A stretch of DNA of 64,000 nucleotides from Firmicutes bacterium UBA4881 (lineage in GTDB: Bacteria; Bacillota; DTU065): positions 9,740-73,739 of the forward strand of contig DHDH01000016.1 of assembly GCA_002399235.1 (NCBI GenBank), read 5' to 3'. A program made the translations under genes and the position numbers. Below the pieces are notes generated by a model. It was given only the letters and a program-made list of their open reading frames with translations. It was not told the DNA's origin and searched no databases. How positions within the stretch are numbered: position 1 is the stretch's first letter; each line of letters begins with the position of its first letter. Shown piece by piece: positions 1-8,731 of the stretch.

Positions 1-195
1 GTAGCTATTGTTTTTAAAGAAAAAGAAGAAAACTATATCAAGGTATCTCTACGGTCTCAAAGTGATTATAATGTGGCGGAGCTGGCGGAAAAATTTGGCG
101 GTGGAGGACATGAGAAAGCTGCTGGTTTAATAATCAAAGATAGTCTTGAAGAAGCTATTAAACAAGTGTTAAATGCTGCCAAAGAGGTGCAATAG
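1..195 (+). CDS. DHH-family phosphoesterase (NrnA-like), C-terminal end only
   Basis: The window opens inside this gene; 64 residues remain before the TAG at 193. The remnant carries the GGGGHEKAAG motif of the DHHA1 domain, which binds the nucleic-acid end in NrnA/RecJ-type phosphoesterases. NrnA degrades very short oligoribonucleotides and pAp in the cytoplasm. In Firmicutes nrnA lies next to rbfA and truB, and here the stop codon directly abuts the truB ATG, whose ribosome site (GAGGTG) lies within this gene. The catalytic DHH domain is outside the window, so the exact family member is inferred from context. Confidence 0.8.
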   Translation, partial: VAIVFKEKEENYIKVSLRSQSDYNVAELAEKFGGGGHEKAAGLIIKDSLEEAIKQVLNAAKEVQ

Positions 196-1113
196 ATGGA
201 TGGAATAGTTAACCTTCTAAAACCACCGGGGCCAACATCCCACGATATGGTTCAGAAAATGCGTCGTTTAACTAAGCAAAAAAGAATCGGCCATGCTGGT
301 ACTCTTGATCCAGGAGCTAGTGGGGTACTAGTTATTGGCATAGGTAAAGGGACTCGGATCTTAGAATATCTTCTTGACCAGAAAAAGACCTATATTACCG
401 AGGTTGTCTTTGGTAGTTCAACAACAACTGCTGACGCGTATGGTGAGGTAATAGAAAGCAAAAAGGGCTCTATAACTAAAAAACAACTAGAAAAGGTTAT
501 AAACGAATTTATAGGTCAGCTAGAACAAATTCCACCTATGGCTTCGGCGGTTAAAATCGGTGGGAGAAAGTTATATGAGCTATTAAGAGAAGGTCAAGTG
601 ATCGACCGCAAACCTCGCCAAATAGAGATCTATTCTTTGAAAATTATTCAAGCGCCAGATATCATTTATGCTGGTGATAGAGTAGTGATGGAAGCTCAAG
701 TGAGTAAGGGAACCTATATCCGCACATTGTGCCAAGATATAGGCGAGCGCCTAGGGTTACCTGCTCATATGGGCTTTCTTCTGCGTACTGCATCAGGTGG
801 ACTGAACATAAATAATAGCCTTTTATTGGAAGAGGTTTGTAATAAGCTAAACAAAAAAGAAGAGTTTTTAATTCCCCCTGATCAAGCTTTGAATTTTTCT
901 CGGGTTTTTGCCAGAGAGGATAAAGAAAAAGCGCTTCGAAATGGACAAACTCTAAATGTTGATGATGTAACCTTTTCTACTCAACTAAACCAAGATGAGT
1001 TAGTTAGATTATATTCGGCTTCAAATGAGTTTGTTGGTATTTATCGCTTTTTAGTTCAAGATGATAAGCCGATACTTAAACCAGAAAAAGTTCTCTTCGA
1101 TGTTGGCAGGTGA
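196..1113 (+). CDS. truB: tRNA pseudouridine-55 synthase TruB
   Basis: A 305-residue protein that isomerises U55 in the T-loop of tRNAs. The catalytic motif GHAGTLDPGASGVL is near the N-terminus, with the nucleophile Asp38. Length and the KPPGPTSHD opening are normal for the family, and the region after about residue 230 is the PUA-like C-terminal part. The ATG at 196 follows the upstream stop without a gap and uses a GAGGTG site inside the upstream gene, so the two are translationally coupled. It is followed four bases later by ribF, the usual Firmicute order. Confidence 0.97.
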   Translation: MDGIVNLLKPPGPTSHDMVQKMRRLTKQKRIGHAGTLDPGASGVLVIGIGKGTRILEYLLDQKKTYITEVVFGSSTTTADAYGEVIESKKGSITKKQLEKVINEFIGQLEQIPPMASAVKIGGRKLYELLREGQVIDRKPRQIEIYSLKIIQAPDIIYAGDRVVMEAQVSKGTYIRTLCQDIGERLGLPAHMGFLLRTASGGLNINNSLLLEEVCNKLNKKEEFLIPPDQALNFSRVFAREDKEKALRNGQTLNVDDVTFSTQLNQDELVRLYSASNEFVGIYRFLVQDDKPILKPEKVLFDVGR

Positions 1114-1117
1114 AAGC

Positions 1118-2035
1118 ATGGAAATCCGTAATCTTTACGAAAACAATGACCCATCAGTAGTTGTTTTAGGAGCCTTTGATGGACTTCACAGAGGGCACCT
1201 TAGCCTTTTAAAAGCAGGTAAAAAGTTAGCATTAAAAAAACAAGCTAAGCTTGCTGTTATGACTTTTGATGAGCATCCAGATATAGTTTTGCGAGATAAT
1301 CCGATGAAGCTTCTAACTACCCAAAAGGAAAAATTAGATCTACTAGAAAAACTAGGTGTAGAGATAGTCTTTATGCCTAGATTTCGTGATATAGCAGGCC
1401 TAAGCGCTGAATGCTTTTTTTATCAAATATTATTAGGTGATTTTAAAGCTAAGGGAGCAGTTGTGGGCCCTAATTTTCGCTTTGGTAAAAAAGCCAGAGG
1501 TAACAGCAAGTTACTCAATCTTTTAGGCCAAAAAGAAGGGTTACCTGTTTTAGTACGACCAGGAGTTACCCAAAATGGTCAGATCATTTCCTCTACTTTG
1601 ATTAGAAGGTTAATTAGGCAAGGAGAAGTTTCTAGAGCTAACACTTTGCTAGGTAGAAGATATTCTCTTACCGGTACAGTTATTGCTGGTGAGGGAAGAG
1701 GCCGTAAACTTGGCATGCCTACAGCTAATCTACAAATTGCTCCTGAAAAACTCTTGCCTCCTCTTGGGGTTTATTTAGTACAAGGTTTTTGGCAAAATAA
1801 ATCTTGTTACGGATTGCTATCAATCTCAGATAAACCAACATTTCATGCCCAAAGCGAAATAGTTTCAGAAGTTTACTTTTTTGATCTAAATGAAAATTTA
1901 TATGGCCAAGAAATAACTTTAGAATGTATTAAATACCTTAGAGGTATTGTTAAATATAGTAACGCTAATGATTTAATGGACCAGGTTAAAAAAGATGAAA
2001 AAGAGGCTAGAAATATTATTTATTTCTTGGCCTAA
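1118..2035 (+). CDS. ribF: Bifunctional riboflavin kinase / FAD synthetase RibF
   Basis: A 305-residue bifunctional enzyme making FMN and then FAD from riboflavin. The N-terminal adenylyltransferase half shows GAFDGLHRGH (nucleotide-binding HxGH) and ISSTLIRRLI (an SSTxIR-type motif). The C-terminal kinase half shows GEGRGRKLGMPTANL. I start at ATG 1118 rather than an upstream ATG at 1061 that lies inside truB, because AGGTGA at 1108-1113 sits at the right distance and the protein then starts at the normal place. The gene is four bases behind truB, and no clear terminator follows. Confidence 0.96.
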   Translation: MEIRNLYENNDPSVVVLGAFDGLHRGHLSLLKAGKKLALKKQAKLAVMTFDEHPDIVLRDNPMKLLTTQKEKLDLLEKLGVEIVFMPRFRDIAGLSAECFFYQILLGDFKAKGAVVGPNFRFGKKARGNSKLLNLLGQKEGLPVLVRPGVTQNGQIISSTLIRRLIRQGEVSRANTLLGRRYSLTGTVIAGEGRGRKLGMPTANLQIAPEKLLPPLGVYLVQGFWQNKSCYGLLSISDKPTFHAQSEIVSEVYFFDLNENLYGQEITLECIKYLRGIVKYSNANDLMDQVKKDEKEARNIIYFLA

Positions 2036-2311
2036 AAAAGGTAATAATTTACCCTAGAAATAACATTATAAAAGTAAAGCTTTTAATCCATTGTCATATC
2101 AGGTGACCAAAGCGTAATTTATTCACGTTTCACATAAATTGATAATTTGATTTTTGTTTAGATTCCAGCTCTATTACACTAAAGGCTTAGTAGTTTCTTA
2201 GCTAAATTGGAAACTAAGCTGGCGAAAAAGAATTTATTTCCAAGCCTTCTATAAGCTTGATGATCAATTGTTGTTAACTGGAGTCTATTATGGTAAACTA
2301 ATTAAGGAACA
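2036..2311 (+). other. Non-coding upstream part of the rpsO leader region
   Basis: I see no gene here. The stretch is AT-rich and contains one imperfect hairpin: GCTTA/TAAGC and GTTTC/GAAAC arms at 2185-2219 with a three-base bulge. No T-run follows it, so it is not a classical terminator for ribF. A TATTAT hexamer at 2286-2291 could be a -10 element for rpsO, but no convincing -35 stands at the right distance. Confidence 0.35.
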
Positions 2312-2379
2312 AACCCATAGCTCAGCAAGACGAATCCTCCGACGTTTAGCTTGGCTTTGGGGGTTATTAATTAAGGAGG
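2312..2379 (+). promoter_or_regulatory. Structured rpsO leader; loop complementary to the Shine-Dalgarno
   Basis: A long hairpin occupies 2314-2361. Its lower arm pairs 2314-2324 with 2351-2361, with some mismatches, and its upper arm pairs 2325-2332 with 2343-2350. The 10-base loop at 2333-2342 contains CCTCC, exactly complementary to the GGAGG of the rpsO ribosome site at 2375-2379, so a pseudoknot could mask the site. S15 is known to repress its own translation through leader RNA structures in several bacterial groups. The assignment here rests on base pairing seen by eye and on position. Confidence 0.55.
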
Positions 2380-2386
2380 TGTCAAT

Positions 2387-2662
2387 ATGGCACTAAATAC
2401 AGAAACCAAGAAAGCTTTAATTGACGCTTATCAGATCCATGAAGGCGACACTGGTTCTCCTGAGGTACAGATTGCAATGCTTACTAAAAGAATTAATGAT
2501 TTGACTGAGCATTTGAAGGTACACTCTAAGGATTACCATTCACGCCGTGGTCTGTACAAGCTCATCGGTCAAAGAAATGGCCTTCTCAAGTATTTGAGAG
2601 ACAAAGATATCGAAAGATATAGAGCTCTCATTGAAAAATTAGGCATTAGAGCACTTAAGTAA
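2387..2662 (+). CDS. rpsO: 30S ribosomal protein S15
   Basis: A 91-residue protein of the small-subunit platform that binds 16S rRNA and helps bridge the subunits. The sequence shows the family signature [14 protein letters not shown] near residue 20, followed by [27 protein letters not shown] at 2373-2379 is a strong ribosome site eight bases before the ATG. It sits between ribF and pnp as in most Firmicutes, and a strong terminator right after the stop separates it from pnp. Confidence 0.98.
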   Translation: MALNTETKKALIDAYQIHEGDTGSPEVQIAMLTKRINDLTEHLKVHSKDYHSRRGLYKLIGQRNGLLKYLRDKDIERYRALIEKLGIRALK

Positions 2663-2691
2663 AAAAGGGAGCGGAGTGCCGCTCCTTTTTT
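2661..2691 (+). terminator. Rho-independent terminator after rpsO
   Basis: A perfect 7-bp GC-rich stem GGAGCGG/CCGCTCC (2668-2674 with 2679-2685), a four-base loop and six Ts, directly after the rpsO stop codon. An A-run precedes the stem. Confidence 0.92.
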
Positions 2692-2714
2692 AACAGACTA
2701 CAGGAGGGATGTAC

Positions 2715-4832
2715 ATGGAACGAAAAACCTATTCGTTAGATTTAGGAGGCCGCACTCTCACTGCAGAGTTTGGTGGCTACGCAGCACAAACCAATGGAGC
2801 AGTAATGCTTCATTATGGCGACACTGTTGTATTAGTTACCGCCTGCATGTCCAAGGAACCAAGAGAAGGTATTGATTTTTTCCCTCTTTTGGTAGATTAC
2901 GAAGAAAAGATGTATGCTGTTGGTAAGATTCCAGGTTCTTGGGGGCGTAGGGAAGGAAAGCCTACGGAGGCAGCTGTTCTCAATGCCCGACTTATTGACA
3001 GACCAATTAGGCCATTATTCCCCGAAGGCTTTAGAAATGACGTACAAATTGTTGCTACTGTTTTATCAGTAGATACTGATTGTGTTCCTGAAGTGGCAGC
3101 AACAATTGGTGCTTCCTTAGCTCTTTTAGTTTCAGATATTCCTTTCGATCTACCAATGGCCGGAGTTAGGGTTGGCTTAATTAATGACCAGTTAGTTCTT
3201 AACCCAACAGTCAAAGAACAAGAACAATGTGATCTCTATATTATGGTCTCTGGTACCGAAGAGGCTATTACAATGGTTGAAGCGGGCGCTAATGAGGTTA
3301 GTGAAGAAAAAGCTCTCGAGTCTATCTTATTTGCCCATCAAGAGATCAAACGTATTTGCCAGTGGCAAAGATCAATTCAGCAAGAGATTGGCAAAGAGAA
3401 GAGCCAAGTGATTCTCGCTGAAAACGACAAGGAACTCGGAAAACTAGTTTTCGAGATTGGCCGAGAAAAAATGAACACTGCTCTCAAAACTTTCGAAAAG
3501 CTAGCTAGAGAAGCAGCTGTTGAAGAATGTAAAAAAGAGCTCAAAGAAAAGTTGGCTGAAGAGTTAGGTGCAGAGGTCTATGAAGCTCGTGAGGCTGAAA
3601 TAAGCGTAGCTATCGACCAGTTGGAGGTCTCTGAGGTACGTAATATGATAACCGATGAGAAGATTCGTCCAGACGGCCGAGAACTAACCGAGATTAGACC
3701 AATTAGATGTGAAGTGGGTGTTTTGCCTAGAGTACATGGGACAGGCATGTTCCACAGAGGTCAGACTCAAGTACTTTCCGTTTGCACCCTGGGTTGCTTA
3801 AACGATGTGCAACTTCTGGATGGACTAACTGAAGAAGATAAGAAGCGCTATATCCATCACTATAACTTCCCAGGTTTCTCCGTTGGTGAAGTTCGTCCAA
3901 TGAGAACACCAGGAAGAAGAGAAATTGGTCATGGTGCTTTAGCAGAAAGAGCTCTCTTACCTGTTATTCCTAAGGAAGATGAATTCCCTTACACTATTCG
4001 TGTAGTCTCAGAAGTTTTAGAATCAAATGGTTCTTCTTCACAAGCTAGTGTTTGTGGTAGCACCTTGGCTTTAATGGATGCAGGTGTTCCTATCAAAAAA
4101 CCAGTCGCTGGCATTGCTATGGGACTAGTTAAAGGTGAAAAAGACTACACAATTCTCACCGATATCCAAGGTTTAGAAGATCACTTTGGTGACATGGACT
4201 TTAAAGTTGCTGGCACCAGAGATGGAATTACTGCTTTGCAGATGGATATCAAAGTAACAGGTATCAGTAGAGAGATCTTAACTGAAGCTTTAGAGCAAGC
4301 TAAGAAAGCACGTCTCTTCATTCTCGATAAAATGGCCCAAGCAATTGCTGAACCTAGAAAAGAACTCTCACCCTATGCACCTAGAATGATTACTATGCAG
4401 ATCGATCCTGAAAAGATCCGCGATGTAATTGGACCAGGTGGCAAGGTAATCCGTTCAATTATTGCCGATACTGGTGTCGAGATTGATATTCAAGACGATG
4501 GCACAGTATACATTGCTTCCATGGATGTTGCTGCTGCTGATAAAGCTGTCAAGAGAATCAACGATCTCACCCGCGAAGTCCAAGTTGGCGAAATATATGA
4601 TGGTACTGTAACTAGAATTGCTAAGTTCGGTGCCTTTGTAGAGATTTTGCCAGGCAAAGAAGGTCTAGTCCATATCTCCAAATTAGCTAATGAACGCGTA
4701 GCTAATGTGGAAGATGTTGTTAATGTTGGCGATGAGATCAAAGTCAAAGTAGTGGAAATAGACCAGCAGGGCAGAATCAACCTATCACGCAAAGCTTTAC
4801 TAGCACCTGCGGACGAGGAAAATAAACAATAA
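2715..4832 (+). CDS. pnp: Polyribonucleotide nucleotidyltransferase (PNPase)
   Basis: A 705-residue 3'-5' phosphorolytic exoribonuclease of the RNA-decay machinery. Order of domains: first RNase PH-like core, helical linker (about 230-310), second catalytic core with [10 protein letters not shown] and [17 protein letters not shown], a KH domain ([11 protein letters not shown] near 560) and a C-terminal S1 domain ([20 protein letters not shown]). Two ATGs are possible, at 2709 and 2715. AGGAGGG at 2702-2708 touches the first one, so the second is the likely start. The gene is flanked on both sides by terminators and may have its own promoter. Confidence 0.97.
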   Translation: MERKTYSLDLGGRTLTAEFGGYAAQTNGAVMLHYGDTVVLVTACMSKEPREGIDFFPLLVDYEEKMYAVGKIPGSWGRREGKPTEAAVLNARLIDRPIRPLFPEGFRNDVQIVATVLSVDTDCVPEVAATIGASLALLVSDIPFDLPMAGVRVGLINDQLVLNPTVKEQEQCDLYIMVSGTEEAITMVEAGANEVSEEKALESILFAHQEIKRICQWQRSIQQEIGKEKSQVILAENDKELGKLVFEIGREKMNTALKTFEKLAREAAVEECKKELKEKLAEELGAEVYEAREAEISVAIDQLEVSEVRNMITDEKIRPDGRELTEIRPIRCEVGVLPRVHGTGMFHRGQTQVLSVCTLGCLNDVQLLDGLTEEDKKRYIHHYNFPGFSVGEVRPMRTPGRREIGHGALAERALLPVIPKEDEFPYTIRVVSEVLESNGSSSQASVCGSTLALMDAGVPIKKPVAGIAMGLVKGEKDYTILTDIQGLEDHFGDMDFKVAGTRDGITALQMDIKVTGISREILTEALEQAKKARLFILDKMAQAIAEPRKELSPYAPRMITMQIDPEKIRDVIGPGGKVIRSIIADTGVEIDIQDDGTVYIASMDVAAADKAVKRINDLTREVQVGEIYDGTVTRIAKFGAFVEILPGKEGLVHISKLANERVANVEDVVNVGDEIKVKVVEIDQQGRINLSRKALLAPADEENKQ

Positions 4833-4838
4833 GTTCCA

Positions 4839-4868
4839 GGGGCGAGATTACTCTCCCCCCTCTTTTTT
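4839..4868 (+). terminator. Rho-independent terminator after pnp
   Basis: Stem GGGG-c-GAG pairing with CTC-t-CCCC (4839-4846 with 4851-4858), loop ATTA, followed by a T-rich tract (4863-4868). Confidence 0.75.
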
Positions 4869-4897
4869 GTCTAAAATAGGAGGGGAGGGGATTTTAA

Positions 4898-5914
4898 TTG
4901 GAAATTGGTTTAGCCAAAGGACAGGTGGTGGAGATCATTAAAGATGGTCCTGTTGCAGAGATTAAAGTAGCAACAGAGATAGGTTTAAGGGATGCTCTCC
5001 ACTATTCGCGTCTCTTAGGTCAGGTAGAGGTGGGACATGAGGTAGTTATTAATACTACTGCGGTTGATCTAAACCTTGGTAGTGGTGGGTTTGACTTTGT
5101 AGTAGTAGATTTAAATAACCTACCTCGTAAATTACAATCAAGTGGCCATATTATGAAACTCCGTTATACTCCCTTTCAACTCAAAGTCTGGTCGGAAGAA
5201 GAAAAAGAAGAAATTTTAGAATCTATTACCACGCCAGTTATTTTAGCTGAACTCCATAGTATGCTGGTTCCTGCTGCTTTTGGTATCTGGTCCCAAAACC
5301 CTAAATTGACTGTAGGCTATATTATGACAGACGGTGGAGCTTTACCAATCGACTACAGTGGGGCAGTGGGGTATTTAAAAAAGAGTGGTTATCAATTTCT
5401 TACCTACACTGCAGGCGATGCTTTTGGTGGGGATAAAGAAGCTGTCAATATCTATAGTGCTTTGGGATTAGCGGCCAAGGAATGCGATGTAATTATCATG
5501 GGTATGGGTCCTGGTGTAGTAGGAACTGAGACCATCCTAGGGACAACTGCTTTAGAAGTTGGTACAGGAATTAATGCTGTAGGGTCTTTAGGTGGTAGGC
5601 CTATTGTGATTCCTAGGCTGATGCGAGGAGATAAGCGAGGTAGGCACCAAGGAATAAGCCATCATACACTAACTTCTCTACAGAAAATAGCCTTAAAACC
5701 CGCTGAGGTGGTTTTCACCAACCCCCATTGGTTGGAGATTGATCTCAAGCCTCATAAAATTGTCTTAGAAAAAGCACCACTTCTAGATTATTCTGCTTTA
5801 CCTCTAAAAACTATGGGGCGAGGTTTTGGTGAAGAAGCAGAGTTCTTTTTAACTGCTGCTGCCTCAGGAGCCTATGCAGCTAAGCAAGTCGGAGGTGGTG
5901 GGGAAAGAAGGTAG
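4898..5914 (+). CDS. DUF3866 family protein
   Basis: A 338-residue soluble protein that I recognise as the DUF3866 family of Firmicutes, whose function is unknown. It has no signal peptide or membrane segment. Glycine-rich stretches such as LNLGSGGFDFVVVDL and IIMGMGPGVVGTETILG suggest a nucleotide- or phosphate-binding fold, but this is a guess. The start is TTG at 4898, supported by GGAGGGG ending seven bases earlier and no better ATG. It is followed after five bases by an EndoQ-like gene and then spoIIM, so it belongs to a conserved pre-sporulation neighbourhood. Confidence 0.8.
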   Translation: MEIGLAKGQVVEIIKDGPVAEIKVATEIGLRDALHYSRLLGQVEVGHEVVINTTAVDLNLGSGGFDFVVVDLNNLPRKLQSSGHIMKLRYTPFQLKVWSEEEKEEILESITTPVILAELHSMLVPAAFGIWSQNPKLTVGYIMTDGGALPIDYSGAVGYLKKSGYQFLTYTAGDAFGGDKEAVNIYSALGLAAKECDVIIMGMGPGVVGTETILGTTALEVGTGINAVGSLGGRPIVIPRLMRGDKRGRHQGISHHTLTSLQKIALKPAEVVFTNPHWLEIDLKPHKIVLEKAPLLDYSALPLKTMGRGFGEEAEFFLTAAASGAYAAKQVGGGGERR

Positions 5915-5919
5915 CTTTA

Positions 5920-7041
5920 GTGATTGTTTACGCTGATTTACATGTACATATCGGTCAGGCTAAAAACCGTTGGGTGAAAATAACTGCCTCGAGAGAATTA
6001 ACAATTAAAAATGCCCTCTCTGTAGCTAAAAAGCAAAAAGGACTAACAGTTTTAGGACTTGTAGATTCTGGTAGTAAAGTTGTGTTGGCTGAATATAGAG
6101 AACTACTTGATACCGGCCGGTTGCAGGAAGTTTCCGGTGGTGGATTTTTAAGTACCGAAGGGCTTTTATTAATACCAGCCTGGGAATTAGAGATTGGTGA
6201 AGCCCATTATCTTGCTTATCTACCTAACCTAGAATCATTACTAGCACTTACTAAAGAGTTATGGCCTCATACTAAAAATCAGGAGCTTAGTACCCAACGA
6301 TTTAATATATTGCCACAGGAAGTGAGAATTCTCGTCGAAAACTTAGGGGGAATTTTCTTTCCAGCTCATGTATTTACTCCTTTTAAAGGTTTTTATGGGA
6401 AAGCCGTGGATTCACTTTACGAGCTTTTTATGACGCCTTTTACCGCTATCGAATTAGGCTTATCTAGTTCCACCGAAATGGCAGCAGGGATCACTGAACT
6501 AGAAAACTCGGTTTTCTTATCTAACTCAGATGCTCATTCCCTTAAACGGATAGCCAGAGAATATAATGAAATTGACCTACCGAGTTTAGATTTTGCTGGT
6601 TTTAAGCGAGCTCTGTGTGAAGGTAAGATAATTGCTAACTATGGGTTAGATCCAAGGTTAGGTAAATATTATGAGACAGCTTGCATAAATTGTGGGAGTT
6701 TATTTACTGGTAACGAAAGATGTCAATGTGGAGGTTATTTTGTTAATGGAGTAAGGTTACGCTGTGAACAGCTCGGTGGTTTCCAATTGTCTACAAAACC
6801 GAGACCTCCCTATTTTAAACAGATCCCTCTTGATATGTTGCCAGGAATTGGACCAGCAACTATAACCAAATTGGTTACTATAGGATCCGAACTTTATGTA
6901 TTAAATAAGGCAACTTTTGCTGAGATTGCCAAAGTAACTAGTGAGAAGATAGCTAAGGTTATCTTAGAAGCTAGAGAAGGTAACCTAGCTATTGAAGTTG
7001 GTGGCGCAGGTTTTTATGGCAAAGCTAAGTTAGAAGACTAA
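5920..7041 (+). CDS. EndoQ/YqxK-like PHP-domain DNA repair endonuclease
   Basis: A 373-residue PHP-type metal phosphoesterase: ADLHVHIG at the N-terminus, LSNSDAHS near 205 and a Zn-finger CINCGSLFTGNERCQCGG near 250. A helix-hairpin-helix (LPGIGPATITKL) near 310 suggests DNA binding. This layout matches EndoQ and its Bacillus relative YqxK; archaeal EndoQ nicks DNA 5' of deaminated bases (established for family members, not shown here). The start is GTG 5920 behind AAGAAGG. In Bacillus subtilis yqxK also lies near spoIIM and xerD, which supports the call. Confidence 0.78.
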   Translation: MIVYADLHVHIGQAKNRWVKITASRELTIKNALSVAKKQKGLTVLGLVDSGSKVVLAEYRELLDTGRLQEVSGGGFLSTEGLLLIPAWELEIGEAHYLAYLPNLESLLALTKELWPHTKNQELSTQRFNILPQEVRILVENLGGIFFPAHVFTPFKGFYGKAVDSLYELFMTPFTAIELGLSSSTEMAAGITELENSVFLSNSDAHSLKRIAREYNEIDLPSLDFAGFKRALCEGKIIANYGLDPRLGKYYETACINCGSLFTGNERCQCGGYFVNGVRLRCEQLGGFQLSTKPRPPYFKQIPLDMLPGIGPATITKLVTIGSELYVLNKATFAEIAKVTSEKIAKVILEAREGNLAIEVGGAGFYGKAKLED

Positions 7042-7121
7042 AGGAACTATTTTATTAACTTTGTCCATTCGATTCATTCTAAACCACGTCCTGATTGCAT
7101 AGGTTGTCAGGGGGTGGAATT

Positions 7122-7742
7122 ATGAGAAATAAAAACAAGAAAAAAGAACCTATCTGGCCCTATGCTTTAGTTGCTTTAATGTTGTTTTTAGGTATTGGTT
7201 TTGGCATAATGGCAACAAGAGTGCTACAAAGAGATCAAAGAGCTGAGCTTACTCTCTATTTGGAAAGCTACTTTAATTTTGTGGGGAAAAGTGATGCGCT
7301 ACAAAGTGCTAGTTCTGGCCTACTCAAAGATGCACTTAACCTTAACCTTTTAAAAACTGCTTTACCCATCGTTTTGGCATCTCTTTCTTTGATTGGAGTA
7401 CCATTGATTGCAGTAGTAACTTTTTTAAGAGGATTTATTTTAGGTTTCGGTGCTGCTTTTTTAATCAAGGAATTGCAATGGAAAGGTGGACTAGTTTTTT
7501 TAGCTGGGTTAGTTCCACAAAACATTTTTTTAATTCCTGGTCTGGTTATTTTGGGCGGTGCAGCTGTGCTCTTTTCCCTGAGCATTATAAGTGTTATTGG
7601 AGGAGCTAAAAGGCAATCTATAAGCCGTGAAATGCAAGAATTTCTGGGACGCAGTGCCGTAGCAATTTTGATCATACTTCTAGGCTGTTTTATGGAAGCG
7701 TATGTGACACCGGGTTTTTTACGTCTATTGGTGAAGTTATGA
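7122..7742 (+). CDS. spoIIM: Stage II sporulation protein M
   Basis: A 206-residue polytopic membrane protein. A basic N-terminus (MRNKNKKKEP) is followed by hydrophobic segments at about 14-35, 80-105, 110-130, 135-165 and 180-205, as expected for SpoIIM. SpoIIM recruits SpoIIP and SpoIID in the peptidoglycan-remodelling complex that drives engulfment of the forespore. The ATG at 7122 has AGGGGGTGG at 7110; an upstream in-frame TTG at 7095 lacks a site. Spacing to xerD is 15 bases, so the two are likely co-transcribed. Confidence 0.85.
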   Translation: MRNKNKKKEPIWPYALVALMLFLGIGFGIMATRVLQRDQRAELTLYLESYFNFVGKSDALQSASSGLLKDALNLNLLKTALPIVLASLSLIGVPLIAVVTFLRGFILGFGAAFLIKELQWKGGLVFLAGLVPQNIFLIPGLVILGGAAVLFSLSIISVIGGAKRQSISREMQEFLGRSAVAILIILLGCFMEAYVTPGFLRLLVKL

Positions 7743-7757
7743 AAGCGGTGAAAACTT

Positions 7758-8666
7758 ATGTGGTCCGAAGCAATAAATGAGTATTTAGATTATCTCTTAA
7801 TAGAGAGAGGAATGGCGCAAAATACCATAAACGCTTACAGACGCGATCTTAAACAATATGCCACGATAATGACTGCTAAAAAAGTTACAGATCCTGTTGA
7901 TGTTGACATCGAAGCTATCTACGATTATCTAGCAGTTTTGTGGCGTGACAAATTAGCTTCTACTACAATTGCCAGAAAGATTGCTTGTCTTCGGGGTTTT
8001 TATGATCATCTCCATGCCAAGGGCCAGATCAAAAATAATCCTGTAGCCAAGTTAGATGCTATAAAAAGAAAACAGTCATTACCCCAGGTTTTAAGTGAAC
8101 AAGAAGTGGACAAGCTTTTATCAGCACCAAATGGTGATTATCTTGGGCTCAGAGATAAAGCGATGTTAGAAGTTCTCTATGCTACCGGTATGCGAGTATC
8201 GGAGATGCTCTCTCTCGATATCGGTGATATTGAATTAGATGCTGGTTTTGTGCGTTGTCGAGGCAAGGGAGACAAAGAGAGGATTGTCCCCTTAGGAAAT
8301 ATCGCAAAAAAAGCCTTAGAAGACTATCTTGCCTTGAGTAGACCCAAACTACTTAAAAAGAAAAATAATGCTTATTTTTTAAATAATCGGGGCGATCGAT
8401 TAAGCCGTGTCGGTTTTTGGAAGCTTATTAAAGCTTATACCAAAGAAGCTGGGATCACGAAAGATGTCAGTCCCCACACTTTAAGGCACTCATTTGCTAC
8501 CCATCTTTTAAAAAATGGTGCTGACTTAAGAACAGTACAAGAACTTTTAGGACATGCTGATATTGCTACGACCCAACTCTACACCCATTTAAGCCAGAGT
8601 CGTATCCGTCAAGTCTATAGAGAAGCTCATCCTCGCAGTGTTAAGAGAGAAAATACAGATATATAG
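7758..8666 (+). CDS. xerD: Tyrosine recombinase XerD
   Basis: A 302-residue site-specific recombinase, the chromosome-dimer resolvase partner. The N-terminal SAM-like core-binding domain (1-90) is followed by a catalytic domain with Arg146 (ATGMRVSEM), Lys in GKGDKER (170-175), His240-x-x-Arg243, His266 and the nucleophile Tyr275 (TQLYTHLS). All catalytic residues are present. It sits between spoIIM and deoB, exactly where ripX/xerD lies in Bacillus, which argues for XerD rather than a mobile-element integrase. Confidence 0.93.
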   Translation: MWSEAINEYLDYLLIERGMAQNTINAYRRDLKQYATIMTAKKVTDPVDVDIEAIYDYLAVLWRDKLASTTIARKIACLRGFYDHLHAKGQIKNNPVAKLDAIKRKQSLPQVLSEQEVDKLLSAPNGDYLGLRDKAMLEVLYATGMRVSEMLSLDIGDIELDAGFVRCRGKGDKERIVPLGNIAKKALEDYLALSRPKLLKKKNNAYFLNNRGDRLSRVGFWKLIKAYTKEAGITKDVSPHTLRHSFATHLLKNGADLRTVQELLGHADIATTQLYTHLSQSRIRQVYREAHPRSVKRENTDI

Positions 8667-8694
8667 TGAAAGACTACACCGCTTGTGATAAAAT
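8666..8694 (+). promoter_or_regulatory. Candidate sigma-A promoter for deoB
   Basis: GTGAAA (8666-8671), 17 bases, then TAAAAT (8689-8694) preceded by TG one base before (extended -10). Transcription would start near 8701, about 30 bases before the deoB ATG. Confidence 0.45.
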
Positions 8695-8731
8695 AACTTT
8701 TAACTACTAGTTAAGGAAAGGCCGGTAGAGT

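Noticed and set aside
7758..8666. Tyrosine recombinase as a mobile-element integrase
   Set aside because: Length, motifs and place between spoIIM and deoB fit XerD; no attachment-site repeats or phage genes are nearby.
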